Positions 26,913-36,163 of a stretch of 64,000 nucleotides of DNA are shown piece after piece. The notes below the pieces were generated by a model that saw only the letters and a list, made by a program, of their open reading frames with translations, searched no databases and was not told the DNA's origin. The translations under genes and the position numbers were made by a program. Each line of letters opens with the position of its first letter. Position 1 is the first letter of the stretch. Origin of the DNA: Methylococcaceae bacterium UBA975 (GTDB lineage Bacteria; Pseudomonadota; Gammaproteobacteria; Methylococcales; Cycloclasticaceae); NCBI GenBank assembly GCA_002292375.1, contig DBBV01000012.1, positions 1 through 64,000 on the forward strand, written 5' to 3'.

Positions 26913-26991
26913 TAATTTCTCTGCGCTGACAGGCTGATTTTGATACGCTTGTCGAATGGATTTTACTGATTTATTTCACGCGATTAAAAAC
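26913..26991 (+). repeat. 79-bp imperfect direct repeat, copy 2 (promoter and start of the addB-like gene)
   Basis: Partner of 23363-23441. It contains the box TGATACGCT (26941-26949), an extended -10-like element, and runs 36 bp into the coding sequence. The -10-like hexamer ends 6 bp before the ATG and no Shine-Dalgarno sequence is present, so the transcript may be leaderless. The exact offset between copies is 3550 bp. Confidence 0.7.
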
Positions 26992-29667
26992 GAGGCGACG
27001 GTTGTTACCGTTAACCAACGTTTAGCGCGACACTTAAGCTCAACGATTGATCAAACCTACCTTGAGCAGGGGGCGACTAGCTGGTTGTCACCGAGCATTA
27101 TGTCGTATGACGCGTGGTTACTGAGCCTATGGCAGCAACGGTTTGATTTAGATACCTCTGATTTAGATTCCGGTGATTCAGATACCAGCACGAACAGCCA
27201 GTCGATCAATAAAACCCTGTTAAACCCTGAACAGGTTTTAACCCTGTGGCAGCAGGTGATTAATGACTCACACGGCAGCGAACTACTCAATGTGGCGGCG
27301 ACGGCTAAGGCGGCTAATAAAGCGCATCAGCTTGCTTCGCAATGGGACATTAATCCGGCCTTAGCCAACCCTGATCAGTTAGATTTAGTCGCTTTTAGTG
27401 ATTGGCGAGACAGTTATCTAACGCTGCTCAATGCCAACCAATGGATCGACCAACCGGCCTTGTTCGGCTGCCTTTTTGAGCGTTTTGAACAGGGGCTGAT
27501 TGACGGCCCGGCTGAGGTAATTTTAGCGGGTTTTGATGTCTTTACCCCGCAGCAAAAACAACTGTGGCAGTTGTTGCAACAAAAGGGTTGTAGCGTTGAT
27601 TATTATGAGCCTTACGATATTAAATCGACGGTTAAGGTACTGATTGCCACTGATCTGACTGATGAAGACGTCATGATCGCGCAGTGGGCCAGAGAGCAAT
27701 TACAAGCGAACCCTACGGCCAGCATTGGTATTGTGGTGCCTGAATTAGAATCGCGGCGGCAGGGGCTTGAGCGAGCGTTTATGCAAAGCTTTTATCCTAG
27801 TCTGTCGTATGCGGTCGATTTACCGCTTAACAAACCGTATAACGTTTCACTAGGACGCGCCTTATCGCAGTATCCACCGATTCAACAAAGCTTAAGGCTA
27901 TTGGACTTTTGCCAACAACGGCCGCCATTAAATGAATTAAGCCAGCTGTTGCGTTCGCCGTACCTGGCGGCGGGTCACGCTGAATGGACTGTGCGTGGCC
28001 GGCTAGAGCTGCGACTACGCAAACGGGATGTGTTACAACTGGGTTTTACAGCCTTACACAATTGGTTAACGCCAGCCGACGGTGACGATAGCCTTTGTCC
28101 GCAGTTATTATTGGCGCTTAATCAGGTGCAATCGGTATTACAAAGCAAACCGAACCGCGCGATTGCTAGCGAATGGGCAATGGTGTTTCGTCGTCTGCTG
28201 AGTGCCTTTGCAGTACAGGGTGATCGAGAGCTTAGTTCGCTTGAATACCAGTTATTTCAGGCTTGGGACAACCTGTTGCGTAGCTTTGCAGCCTTGGATC
28301 GGGTGAGTGACTTAATGACATTTAATAATGCCTTGGCCTTATTAAAACGGATGAGTCATGAGCGTGTTTTTCAAGCCGAAACGCCGGTTACGCCGATTCA
28401 AATCATGGGTTTAATGGAAGTGGCAGGGCACCGTTTTGATGCCTTATGGGTGTGCGGTTTACATGACAGCTGTTGGCCGCCAGCACCGCAACCGCAAGCT
28501 TTTTTACCAATTATGCAGCAACGTCATCAGGGGCTGGTTCAATCCTCGGCGGATTTGCAGTACAAACTGGCGAAGCAACAAACCATGCAGTGGGCCCGAT
28601 CGGCTGATACGGTGGTGTTTAGTTACGCAACGGCAAACGCCGATAAACCGCTTAAAATAAGCCCCTTAATAGCGACCTATCCCTTGCTTGATCGAGCCCA
28701 GTTGTTAACCCAGTTGCCAATAGACAGCTTGGCGCAACGGGTGGGTTCGCGCGCCTTACTGATGGTAGATGATCAGAAAGGCTCACCATTACCGACTGCA
28801 GGGGTCAGTCGTGGTGGCGTGGGCATTCTTACGGACCAGGCCGCTTGTCCGTTTAAGGCCTTTGCTCACAAGCGTTTGTTAGCCGAGGCCATGCCACAAC
28901 CTGAACCGGGTATAGACGCACGCTTACGCGGTAGTTTGGTACACAGCGCGCTGGAGGCGGTGTGGCAACGCATTAAAACACAGCAGCAACTGCTCGCTTT
29001 AACAACACAGCAACGCAGTGAGCTGGTTGAGGCTGTTGTCGCTGAGATAATGGCTGAGCAAAGCCCGTTTAAACCGATTCTTAGAAGCCAATTGGGACGG
29101 ATGGAAGCGCAACGCATTAGCGCGTTATTAATGGACTGGTTGGTACTTGATAGTGCGCGTGAACCGTTTGAAGTGATGGCTACCGAGTTAAAGCAAACCT
29201 TAAGTCTGGGCAAATTGCAGATTAATACCAGTATTGATCGCTTAGACAGTTTGGCGGATGGCTCTAGTGCAATCATTGATTATAAAACTGGAACGGCGGC
29301 GTTAAGCAGTTGGTTTGGTGAGCGCCCGAAAGAACCGCAGTTGCCCTTATACGGGGTCTTTGGGCATGAGGGCGTTCATAGCTTAGGGTTTGCTCAAGTA
29401 AAAAAAGGCGCACTTAAATACATTGGCGTGACCGATTGCCACGAACACTTTAGTGCATTAAATACAATCGACAAGGTAAAGGGAAGCCAGGGTGATTGGG
29501 CTGCGCAAATGGCCTATTGGCATGCGGTAATGACAAATTTAGCGAATCAATTTGTCGCCGGTGATGCGCGCGTTGAGCCGACCAGAGAGGCCTGTGAATA
29601 CTGTGATTTAACCAGCCTATGCCGGATTAATGAACAGCAGTTGCTGGAGGTAGACGCAGATGAGTAA
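26956..29667 (+). CDS. AddB-like PD-(D/E)XK nuclease (TIGR03623-type DNA repair protein)
   Basis: A 903-residue protein with an inactive helicase-like N-terminal half (AddB/RexB style, without Walker A) and a C-terminal RecB-type nuclease. GSLVHSALEAVW, SIDRLDSLADGSSAIIDYKTG and QLPLYGVF are its core motifs. Four Cys, one in DQAACPFKAFAHKR and three in REACEYCDLTSLCRI, flank the nuclease and match the AddB iron-sulfur cluster. It should act with the helicase encoded next, which overlaps it by 8 bp, in processing double-strand breaks. ATG 26956 lacks a ribosome-binding site; see the direct repeat entry. Confidence 0.87.
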   Translation: MDFTDLFHAIKNEATVVTVNQRLARHLSSTIDQTYLEQGATSWLSPSIMSYDAWLLSLWQQRFDLDTSDLDSGDSDTSTNSQSINKTLLNPEQVLTLWQQVINDSHGSELLNVAATAKAANKAHQLASQWDINPALANPDQLDLVAFSDWRDSYLTLLNANQWIDQPALFGCLFERFEQGLIDGPAEVILAGFDVFTPQQKQLWQLLQQKGCSVDYYEPYDIKSTVKVLIATDLTDEDVMIAQWAREQLQANPTASIGIVVPELESRRQGLERAFMQSFYPSLSYAVDLPLNKPYNVSLGRALSQYPPIQQSLRLLDFCQQRPPLNELSQLLRSPYLAAGHAEWTVRGRLELRLRKRDVLQLGFTALHNWLTPADGDDSLCPQLLLALNQVQSVLQSKPNRAIASEWAMVFRRLLSAFAVQGDRELSSLEYQLFQAWDNLLRSFAALDRVSDLMTFNNALALLKRMSHERVFQAETPVTPIQIMGLMEVAGHRFDALWVCGLHDSCWPPAPQPQAFLPIMQQRHQGLVQSSADLQYKLAKQQTMQWARSADTVVFSYATANADKPLKISPLIATYPLLDRAQLLTQLPIDSLAQRVGSRALLMVDDQKGSPLPTAGVSRGGVGILTDQAACPFKAFAHKRLLAEAMPQPEPGIDARLRGSLVHSALEAVWQRIKTQQQLLALTTQQRSELVEAVVAEIMAEQSPFKPILRSQLGRMEAQRISALLMDWLVLDSAREPFEVMATELKQTLSLGKLQINTSIDRLDSLADGSSAIIDYKTGTAALSSWFGERPKEPQLPLYGVFGHEGVHSLGFAQVKKGALKYIGVTDCHEHFSALNTIDKVKGSQGDWAAQMAYWHAVMTNLANQFVAGDARVEPTREACEYCDLTSLCRINEQQLLEVDADE

Positions 29668-32600
29668 ACCACTCGATTACCAACAACGCCTGTTGGCGCT
29701 TGATACCCACCAGTCCTTTATCGTGCAAGCGCCTGCTGGTTCCGGTAAAACCAGTCTATTAACACAACGTTTTTTGCGCCTTTTGACTCAGGTTAATAGC
29801 CCGGAAGAGATTTTAGCCATTACCTTTACCGTTAAAGCGGCTGCCGAAATGCACCATCGCATTATGGCCTCCTTAGCAATGGCGCAACAGCCCAGACCAG
29901 ACAATGACTATGACGGGCAGCTGTGGGATATTGCCACGCAGGTGCTACAACACGATGCCGATAATGAGTGGCATTTATTACAAAATCCAAGCCGCTTGCG
30001 GGTACAAACGATCGATTCCCTGTGCGCTAGCCTAACCCGTCAGCTACCGGTAACCGCACACTTTGGTTCGCCACCGTCTATTCGCCCCGATGCGAGTGCG
30101 CTATACCAACAAGCGGCAAGGCAGTGTTTAGAGGAGTTAGACGACGAAGGCGAAGTCGCCGAGGCGCTACAGGTTTTACTGCGGCATTTAGATAATCATT
30201 TATTGCGTGCTGAAACCCTGGTGTCGGGGATGTTAGCCTCACGCGATCAATGGTTGCGGCACTTAATGAGCGAACAAGCCGATGGGTTTAAGCGAGCGAC
30301 GCTTGAAAAGGTGCTGCAATCGTCTATTAAATCCATACTAGAGGCGGTGTCTGGGTCATTAGATGACCTTAAAAAACAGCGTTTAAAAGGCTTGTTAGAC
30401 TTTGCGTCGTCACAAATAAATGACCGTGATAGCTTGATTGCTCAATACGGTAGCGCAATGAATTTTGATACTAGCGATTCATCCGCGCTTGAAAACTGGC
30501 AGATGCTGGCGGATTTTTTATTGACCAAAGGTGGAACATGGCGCAAACAAGCAAACGCTGCACTGGGTTTTCCACCGCCTAGCACAACCAAAGATAAAAG
30601 TGATAGGGCTTTGTTTACGCATCAGAAGCAGTTGTATACAGAGCTGCTAACGGCATTATCTGACGACGATGGCTTATTGGAAGCGCTTAACTGGATCTAT
30701 TGCCTGCCATCGGCACAGTATTCCGAGCAGCAATGGCACTTTATTCAGGCTTTAATGCTGGTGTTGCCGCGCGCCGTTGCACATTTGCGCTTGGTGTTCC
30801 AACAATGCGGTGAGGTGGATTTTTGCGAGGTGTCGATCTCGGCAAGTCGCGCCTTACATGATAATTCTGGGGTAACAGACATAGGTTTAAAGCTGGACTA
30901 TCAGTTGCAACATATTTTGTTGGACGAGTTTCAAGACACCTCGGAAACGCAATTTATGCTATTAAAAGACCTGGTTGCCGGTTGGCAAACCAGCGATGGG
31001 CGCAGTCTTTTTTTAGTCGGCGATCCGATGCAGTCTATTTACCGTTTTCGCCAAGCGGAAGTGGGCTTGTTTTTAAAAACTAAACAACACGGTCTGGGTG
31101 AAGTACGAGATATTCAAGCCTTGGATATTTCGGTTAACTTTAGGTCGCAAGCGGGTCTGGTTAACTGGGTGAACAGTGTTTTTAAACGCATTATGCCGCA
31201 GCAGGATAATGTGTATAGCGGGGCTATTTCTTATAAAGACTCACAGGCGTTTAAAGATGAGCTATTGGAGACAGAGGCGGTTTGTTATTACCCGCATACC
31301 GATAGGTTAAGTGAGGGCCAGAGCTTATTGGCGTTGATTCAAAGGATTCAACAAGAGCAGCCAAAAGCCAGCATAGGGGTGTTGGTGAGGGGGCGTAAAA
31401 GTCTGTCGCATTTGGTGCTGGCTTTAAATGAAGCCGGTGTTCCCTACCAAGCCAGTGATATCGACCCGTTAAATAAACGGCAAACGGTGGTCGATTTAAT
31501 GTCGCTAACCCAAGCGTATTTACAGGCAGCGGATAGGGTGGCATGGTTGTCGGTGTTACGCGCGCCATGGTGTGGCTTAAGCCTGAGTGATATGCAGCTA
31601 TTATTGGATGATAGCCCGCAAGCAACCGTGTGGGATTTATTGCAGCAAGGCGAGCGGCTAGCCCGCTTATCTGCCGATGGGCAACACAGCCTAGCGCATT
31701 TGATTACCCACATTAAGGTCGCTTTTAACAACCGCGAACGACTCAGTCTGCACGAACTAATACGCGGTTTATGGAGCGACTTATTAGGCCCTGATTGTTT
31801 AAGCAAGCAAACGGACTTAATCGACGCGCAACGTTATTTTGACTGCTTACACGAGTTAGACACGGCGGGTGACGGCTTTGATTTGGACTTACTGCAACAG
31901 CGGGTTGAAAAACTGTATGCAGCGTCCGACGTAACAGCGCCACAAACGCTGCAAATCATGACCATTCACAAAGCCAAGGGCTTAGAATTTGATCACGTCA
32001 TTTTACCGGGCTTAGACAGACGTTCAGCGAATGATGATAAACGTTTATTGGCCTGGCTTGAAAGGCCGTCGGAACAATTGGGCGAGAGTGAGTTATTGAT
32101 TGCACCCGTAAAGCAAAGCGGTGCTGACAACGATGACCCGATAGCCCAATACCTAACTAAAATCGAACAACAAAAATCACTCAATGAAAGCCAGCGCTTG
32201 TTATACGTGGCCGCTACACGTGCTAAAAAACAGCTACACCTCAGCTTCTGTTTAAACGTTGATGACAGCAGCCAAGCGATTAAAACACCGGCGAAAAACA
32301 CCTTATTAGGCTTGCTTTGGCCGTGTATTGAGCCCTACGTTGAAGCGAACGTTAATGTGCCGCAAACGGCTCAAGAACCAACACAGAAAATGCGAACGTC
32401 GTTTATTCAGCGCTTAGACTTAAAGGCATTTAAGCCTGTGCTAGCAACGGATGATTTTAAACAACCGCAAGCGACTTTCTTTAAGCAGCAATCGGCACTG
32501 ATTGAGTTTGATTGGGCCAGCGACGTGGCGGCTTGTGTGGGCACGGTAAGCCATCAATTAATGCAAATACTCGGCGAGCGAGGGGTTGATGATGACCAGC

Positions 32601-33043
32601 AACTGAGCAGCCGCGTAACTGATACGCTTATCAGCCAATTATTGATCGAGGCGCAGTTATTGCCGCAACATTTGGATGAGGCAATGGCACGGGTTAGGCA
32701 TATTTTAACGGCGTGCTTGCAAGATAAACGCGGTCGATGGGTTCTTAATAGGCATCACCAAGACAGTGCGTTTGAATTAGCCTTGTCGGGTGTTATTGAT
32801 AATGAACTGGTTCATTGCCGCTTAGACCGAACCTTTGTTGAAGAGGGCGTACGGTGGATTATTGACTATAAAACCAGTCGTCACGATGACGATAATAAGG
32901 AGCAGTTTTTGGACGATGAAATGGCCCGTTATAAAGCTCAATTGGAACGCTATGCACAGCTTATGCAAGGCATCGATTCACGCCCCATTAGGCTGGGGCT
33001 TTATTACCCAGCGTTCGGTGGCTGGCGTAGTTGGGAGGCATGA
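29660..33043 (+). CDS. AddA-like UvrD/Rep helicase with C-terminal nuclease domain
   Basis: A 1127-residue superfamily 1 helicase. Walker A is QAPAGSGKTSLL (about residue 22), motif Ia ITFTVKAAAEM, Walker B LLDEFQDTSETQF, motif III VGDPMQSIYRFRQ, motif V TIHKAKGLEFDHVILPGL and motif VI YVAATRAKKQLHL. A RecB-family nuclease motif is at the end (CRLDRTFVEEGVRWIIDYKTS). With the upstream nuclease it forms an AddAB-type end-resection pair for recombination. The long overlap points to translational coupling. The stop overlaps a possible start of the next gene. Confidence 0.9.
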   Translation: MSKPLDYQQRLLALDTHQSFIVQAPAGSGKTSLLTQRFLRLLTQVNSPEEILAITFTVKAAAEMHHRIMASLAMAQQPRPDNDYDGQLWDIATQVLQHDADNEWHLLQNPSRLRVQTIDSLCASLTRQLPVTAHFGSPPSIRPDASALYQQAARQCLEELDDEGEVAEALQVLLRHLDNHLLRAETLVSGMLASRDQWLRHLMSEQADGFKRATLEKVLQSSIKSILEAVSGSLDDLKKQRLKGLLDFASSQINDRDSLIAQYGSAMNFDTSDSSALENWQMLADFLLTKGGTWRKQANAALGFPPPSTTKDKSDRALFTHQKQLYTELLTALSDDDGLLEALNWIYCLPSAQYSEQQWHFIQALMLVLPRAVAHLRLVFQQCGEVDFCEVSISASRALHDNSGVTDIGLKLDYQLQHILLDEFQDTSETQFMLLKDLVAGWQTSDGRSLFLVGDPMQSIYRFRQAEVGLFLKTKQHGLGEVRDIQALDISVNFRSQAGLVNWVNSVFKRIMPQQDNVYSGAISYKDSQAFKDELLETEAVCYYPHTDRLSEGQSLLALIQRIQQEQPKASIGVLVRGRKSLSHLVLALNEAGVPYQASDIDPLNKRQTVVDLMSLTQAYLQAADRVAWLSVLRAPWCGLSLSDMQLLLDDSPQATVWDLLQQGERLARLSADGQHSLAHLITHIKVAFNNRERLSLHELIRGLWSDLLGPDCLSKQTDLIDAQRYFDCLHELDTAGDGFDLDLLQQRVEKLYAASDVTAPQTLQIMTIHKAKGLEFDHVILPGLDRRSANDDKRLLAWLERPSEQLGESELLIAPVKQSGADNDDPIAQYLTKIEQQKSLNESQRLLYVAATRAKKQLHLSFCLNVDDSSQAIKTPAKNTLLGLLWPCIEPYVEANVNVPQTAQEPTQKMRTSFIQRLDLKAFKPVLATDDFKQPQATFFKQQSALIEFDWASDVAACVGTVSHQLMQILGERGVDDDQQLSSRVTDTLISQLLIEAQLLPQHLDEAMARVRHILTACLQDKRGRWVLNRHHQDSAFELALSGVIDNELVHCRLDRTFVEEGVRWIIDYKTSRHDDDNKEQFLDDEMARYKAQLERYAQLMQGIDSRPIRLGLYYPAFGGWRSWEA

Positions 33044-33048
33044 AGGCG

Positions 33049-35184
33049 ATGCGCTCTAAATGGCTGCTTGTTGTTTTGCTGGTAGTGGCGCTGACTACGT
33101 TTTATGCGCTGGGGTTTGAGCAGTACTTTGATTTAGGTTTTCTAAAAGAGCAGCACGCGGACTTTATTGCCTATTATGAGGCGAATCCGTGGCAAACCTG
33201 CGCCTGGTTTTTCCTTATTTATATCCTTTCAACCGCTATTTCAATTCCCGGCGCGAGTGTGTTAACCCTAGCCGGTGGTGCAGTATTTGGCTTTGTCTGG
33301 GGCGTGTTATTGGTATCGTTTGCTTCGACCATCGGGGCGAGTCTGGCCTTTTTGTTGTCGCGTTACGTGTTGAAAGACATTGTGCAAGAAAAGTTTTCGG
33401 AAAAATTGGTCGACATCAACGCAGGGATTGAAAAAGAAGGGGCTTTTTACCTCTTTACCCTTCGCTTGATCGTGATCTTTCCATTTTGGTTGATTAACCT
33501 GTTAATGGGTATAACAGCGATAAAGTTGCGAACCTATTTTTGGGTCAGCCAGTTGGGGATGTTTCCAGCGACGTTGTTATTCGTTAATGCGGGGACGCAA
33601 CTGGCGAAAGTGGAACAGGTGTCTGATATTTTATCTCCAGCGATTGCTGTGTCGTTTGCCTTACTCGGTCTGTTCCCGCTGATTGCAAAATCAATACCTG
33701 CTGTGATCCGACGGTATAAGGTACTGACCGCCTACCAAAAACCGAACAGGTTTGATTACAACCTGATTGTAATCGGTGGCGGTTCGGCGGGTTTGGTCAG
33801 TTCGTATATTGCTGCGGCCGTTAAAGCGAAAGTGCTGTTGATCGAAAAAGATAAGATGGGTGGTGATTGTCTGAATACCGGCTGTGTGCCCTCAAAGTCA
33901 CTGATTAAATCATCTCGCTTTTTAGCCAATTTAACTCAGAGCAAACGCTACGGTGTTAAAAGCGCCACCGCAGAATTTGAGTTTGGTGAGGTCATGCAGC
34001 GCGTGTCGTCGGTGATCAAACAAATCGAGCCGCACGATTCGGTAGCGCGTTATACCGAGCTTGGTGTTGAGTGCATTGAAGGCGCTGCTCGTGTGATATC
34101 CCCGTGGGAAGTTGTGGTTGGCGATAAAACGTTCAGTGCGCAACGCATTATTCTTGCAACAGGTGCTACACCGCGTGTGCCCAACATTCAAGGCTTAGAT
34201 CAGGTGACGTTTTATACCTCCGATACGATTTGGTCGTTACGCGAACGCCCAGAACGTTTGCTGGTGGTCGGTGGTGGTCCGATTGGTTGTGAACTTGGCC
34301 AAAGTTTTAGTCGGCTGGGTTGTCAGGTGGTGATTGTCGATATCGCTGAGCGACTTATGTTGCCAGAAGACGATGAGGCAGCCGGTTTATTAATGAGCCA
34401 ACTGGAAGGCGAAGGCGTTGAATTAATGTTGCAGTGTTCAGTGGCGTCATTCAGCGTCGAGAATGATCAAACGTTTGCTACAATCAAAACGCAACACGGT
34501 AAGAGTAAAAAACTGGCTTTTGACGCGGTTGTTTTTTCTATCGGTCGTCAGCCCAACACAGCGGGGATGGGCTTGGAGGAACTTGGTGTACAAACGACGC
34601 GTTCGGGTACGATTGAAGTAGATAAGTACATGCGAACCCGTGTACCGACGATTTACGCCTGTGGCGACGTGGCAGGCCCGTATCAATTTACCCATACCGC
34701 AGCGCATTATGCGTGGTATAGCGCCGTCAACAGCTTGTTTGGCGATCTGTGGCGTTTTAAAGCGGACCACCGAGTGATTCCGCGAGTGACGTTTACCGAA
34801 CCGGAAATAGCCAGTGTGGGACATAACGAGCAATCGGCTAAAGCCGCGGGCTTGGTCACGGAAACGACACTGTTCAAAATGAATGAATTAGACAGGGCGA
34901 TTATTGATGGTAAAACAGACGGGTTTATCAAGGTCTTAACGCCGCCCGGTAAGGATAGGATTATAGGGGTAACTATTGTCGGTGAACACGCGGGAGAACT
35001 GCTGCCTGAGTTTGTGCTGGCGATGAAGTATAAATTAGGCCTGAATAAGCTATTAGGCACCATTCACGCTTACCCAACGTGGGCAGAAGCCAATAAATAT
35101 GCCGCCGGTGTCTGGAAAAAAAACCATAAGCCTGCGCTGTTGTTAAGGCTGCTACAGCGATACCATCAGGCAAAAAGGGGATAA
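33049..35184 (+). CDS. TVP38/TMEM64 (VTT) domain fused to a mercuric-reductase-like flavoprotein
   Basis: About 711 residues. Residues 1-230 are a multi-pass TVP38/TMEM64 domain (AISIPGASVLTLAGGAVFGF, SFASTIGASLAFLLSRY). From about 240 a class I pyridine nucleotide-disulfide oxidoreductase begins: NLIVIGGGSAGLVSSY, redox-active GGDCLNTGCVPSKSLIKS, NAD motif LLVVGGGPIGCELGQSFS, FAD motif IYACGDVAG and the C-terminal HAYPTWAEA. It lacks the MerA C-terminal Cys pair, so mercury reduction is unlikely. GGAGG at 33034-33038 suits ATG 33049; ATG 33040 overlaps the helicase stop. First gene of the arsenosugar cluster. Confidence 0.88.
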   Translation: MRSKWLLVVLLVVALTTFYALGFEQYFDLGFLKEQHADFIAYYEANPWQTCAWFFLIYILSTAISIPGASVLTLAGGAVFGFVWGVLLVSFASTIGASLAFLLSRYVLKDIVQEKFSEKLVDINAGIEKEGAFYLFTLRLIVIFPFWLINLLMGITAIKLRTYFWVSQLGMFPATLLFVNAGTQLAKVEQVSDILSPAIAVSFALLGLFPLIAKSIPAVIRRYKVLTAYQKPNRFDYNLIVIGGGSAGLVSSYIAAAVKAKVLLIEKDKMGGDCLNTGCVPSKSLIKSSRFLANLTQSKRYGVKSATAEFEFGEVMQRVSSVIKQIEPHDSVARYTELGVECIEGAARVISPWEVVVGDKTFSAQRIILATGATPRVPNIQGLDQVTFYTSDTIWSLRERPERLLVVGGGPIGCELGQSFSRLGCQVVIVDIAERLMLPEDDEAAGLLMSQLEGEGVELMLQCSVASFSVENDQTFATIKTQHGKSKKLAFDAVVFSIGRQPNTAGMGLEELGVQTTRSGTIEVDKYMRTRVPTIYACGDVAGPYQFTHTAAHYAWYSAVNSLFGDLWRFKADHRVIPRVTFTEPEIASVGHNEQSAKAAGLVTETTLFKMNELDRAIIDGKTDGFIKVLTPPGKDRIIGVTIVGEHAGELLPEFVLAMKYKLGLNKLLGTIHAYPTWAEANKYAAGVWKKNHKPALLLRLLQRYHQAKRG

Positions 35185-35185
35185 G

Positions 35186-36136
35186 ATGCATCCGACGCTG
35201 GAAAAATTAAAACAGACCGACTTCCCTAAAATTCGTCGGCAGGCGCTAGAGACCGTACAGGTCAATTTAGGCTATTTGTGTAATCTGTCGTGCTTGCATT
35301 GTCACGTTAATGCTGGGCCGACACGAAAAGAGCTGATGGATAAGAAAACGATTGATTGCTTACTGGCGTTTATTGACCAACAAGCCATTAAAACGCTGGA
35401 TTTAACCGGCGGCGCGCCCGAGATGAATCCGCATTTTGAGTACCTCGTGTCGCAAGCTAGACAGCGTGGCATGACTGTTATTGACCGATGTAATCTAACC
35501 ATTCTTGAAGAACCAGGGTATGAACATTTAATCGATTTTTTAGCCACTAATCAGGTGCAAATCGTCGCCTCCTTGCCGTGTTATTCCAGCGATAATGTCG
35601 ATGCACAACGCGGTAATGGGGTGTTTGAAAAGAGCATTTCGGCCTTACAAAAACTGAATGCAGTCGGTTACGGTGAACAGTTGGAGCTACATTTGGTGTA
35701 CAACCCGCAAGGCGCACAATTGCCGCCAGCTCAACAGGCATTGGAAGTGGAGTATAAACAACATTTAGCGGAACAATACGGCGTGCAATTTAACCGTTTA
35801 TTGACGATTACCAATATGCCGATTAAACGCTTTGGCAGTACCCTTGTATCGAAAGGCACATTTGATAAGTATATGGATTTATTAAAAGCCAACTATCAGC
35901 CGCAAAACCTCGATCAGGTGATGTGTAAAAGCTTGTTGAGTGTGGACTGGCAAGGCTATGTATACGATTGTGATTTTAACCAAATGTTGGGTCTTCCGGC
36001 CGGTATTTTCAACAATAAAAAACATATTTCAGACTGTTTGGGTGTGGATTTTAAACAAGGCCCAATAACCATTGCCGATCATTGTTATGGCTGTACTGCG
36101 GGCGCAGGGTCAAGCTGTGGCGGTTCGTTAAGTTAA
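35186..36136 (+). CDS. arsS: arsenosugar biosynthesis radical SAM protein ArsS
   Basis: A 316-residue radical SAM enzyme. The iron-sulfur motif is CNLSCLHC in VNLGYLCNLSCLHCHVNAGP, then LDLTGGAPEMNPHF. The C-terminal DUF3641 region has Cys clusters VYDCDFNQMLG and DHCYGCTAGAGSSCGG. ArsS is thought to attach the 5'-deoxyadenosyl group of SAM to dimethylarsenite, the first committed arsenosugar step. Some homologues are selenoproteins; here no in-frame TGA is present. ATG 35186 follows the upstream stop at once with AAGGGG ahead of it. Confidence 0.9.
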   Translation: MHPTLEKLKQTDFPKIRRQALETVQVNLGYLCNLSCLHCHVNAGPTRKELMDKKTIDCLLAFIDQQAIKTLDLTGGAPEMNPHFEYLVSQARQRGMTVIDRCNLTILEEPGYEHLIDFLATNQVQIVASLPCYSSDNVDAQRGNGVFEKSISALQKLNAVGYGEQLELHLVYNPQGAQLPPAQQALEVEYKQHLAEQYGVQFNRLLTITNMPIKRFGSTLVSKGTFDKYMDLLKANYQPQNLDQVMCKSLLSVDWQGYVYDCDFNQMLGLPAGIFNNKKHISDCLGVDFKQGPITIADHCYGCTAGAGSSCGGSLS

Positions 36137-36163
36137 TGTAGTGTAGTGTAAAGAGGAAATAAC

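Noticed and set aside
33049..35184. Calling the VTT-flavoprotein a mercuric reductase
   Set aside because: It has the redox CxxxxC site but lacks the C-terminal Cys pair and any mer neighbours; context is arsenic.
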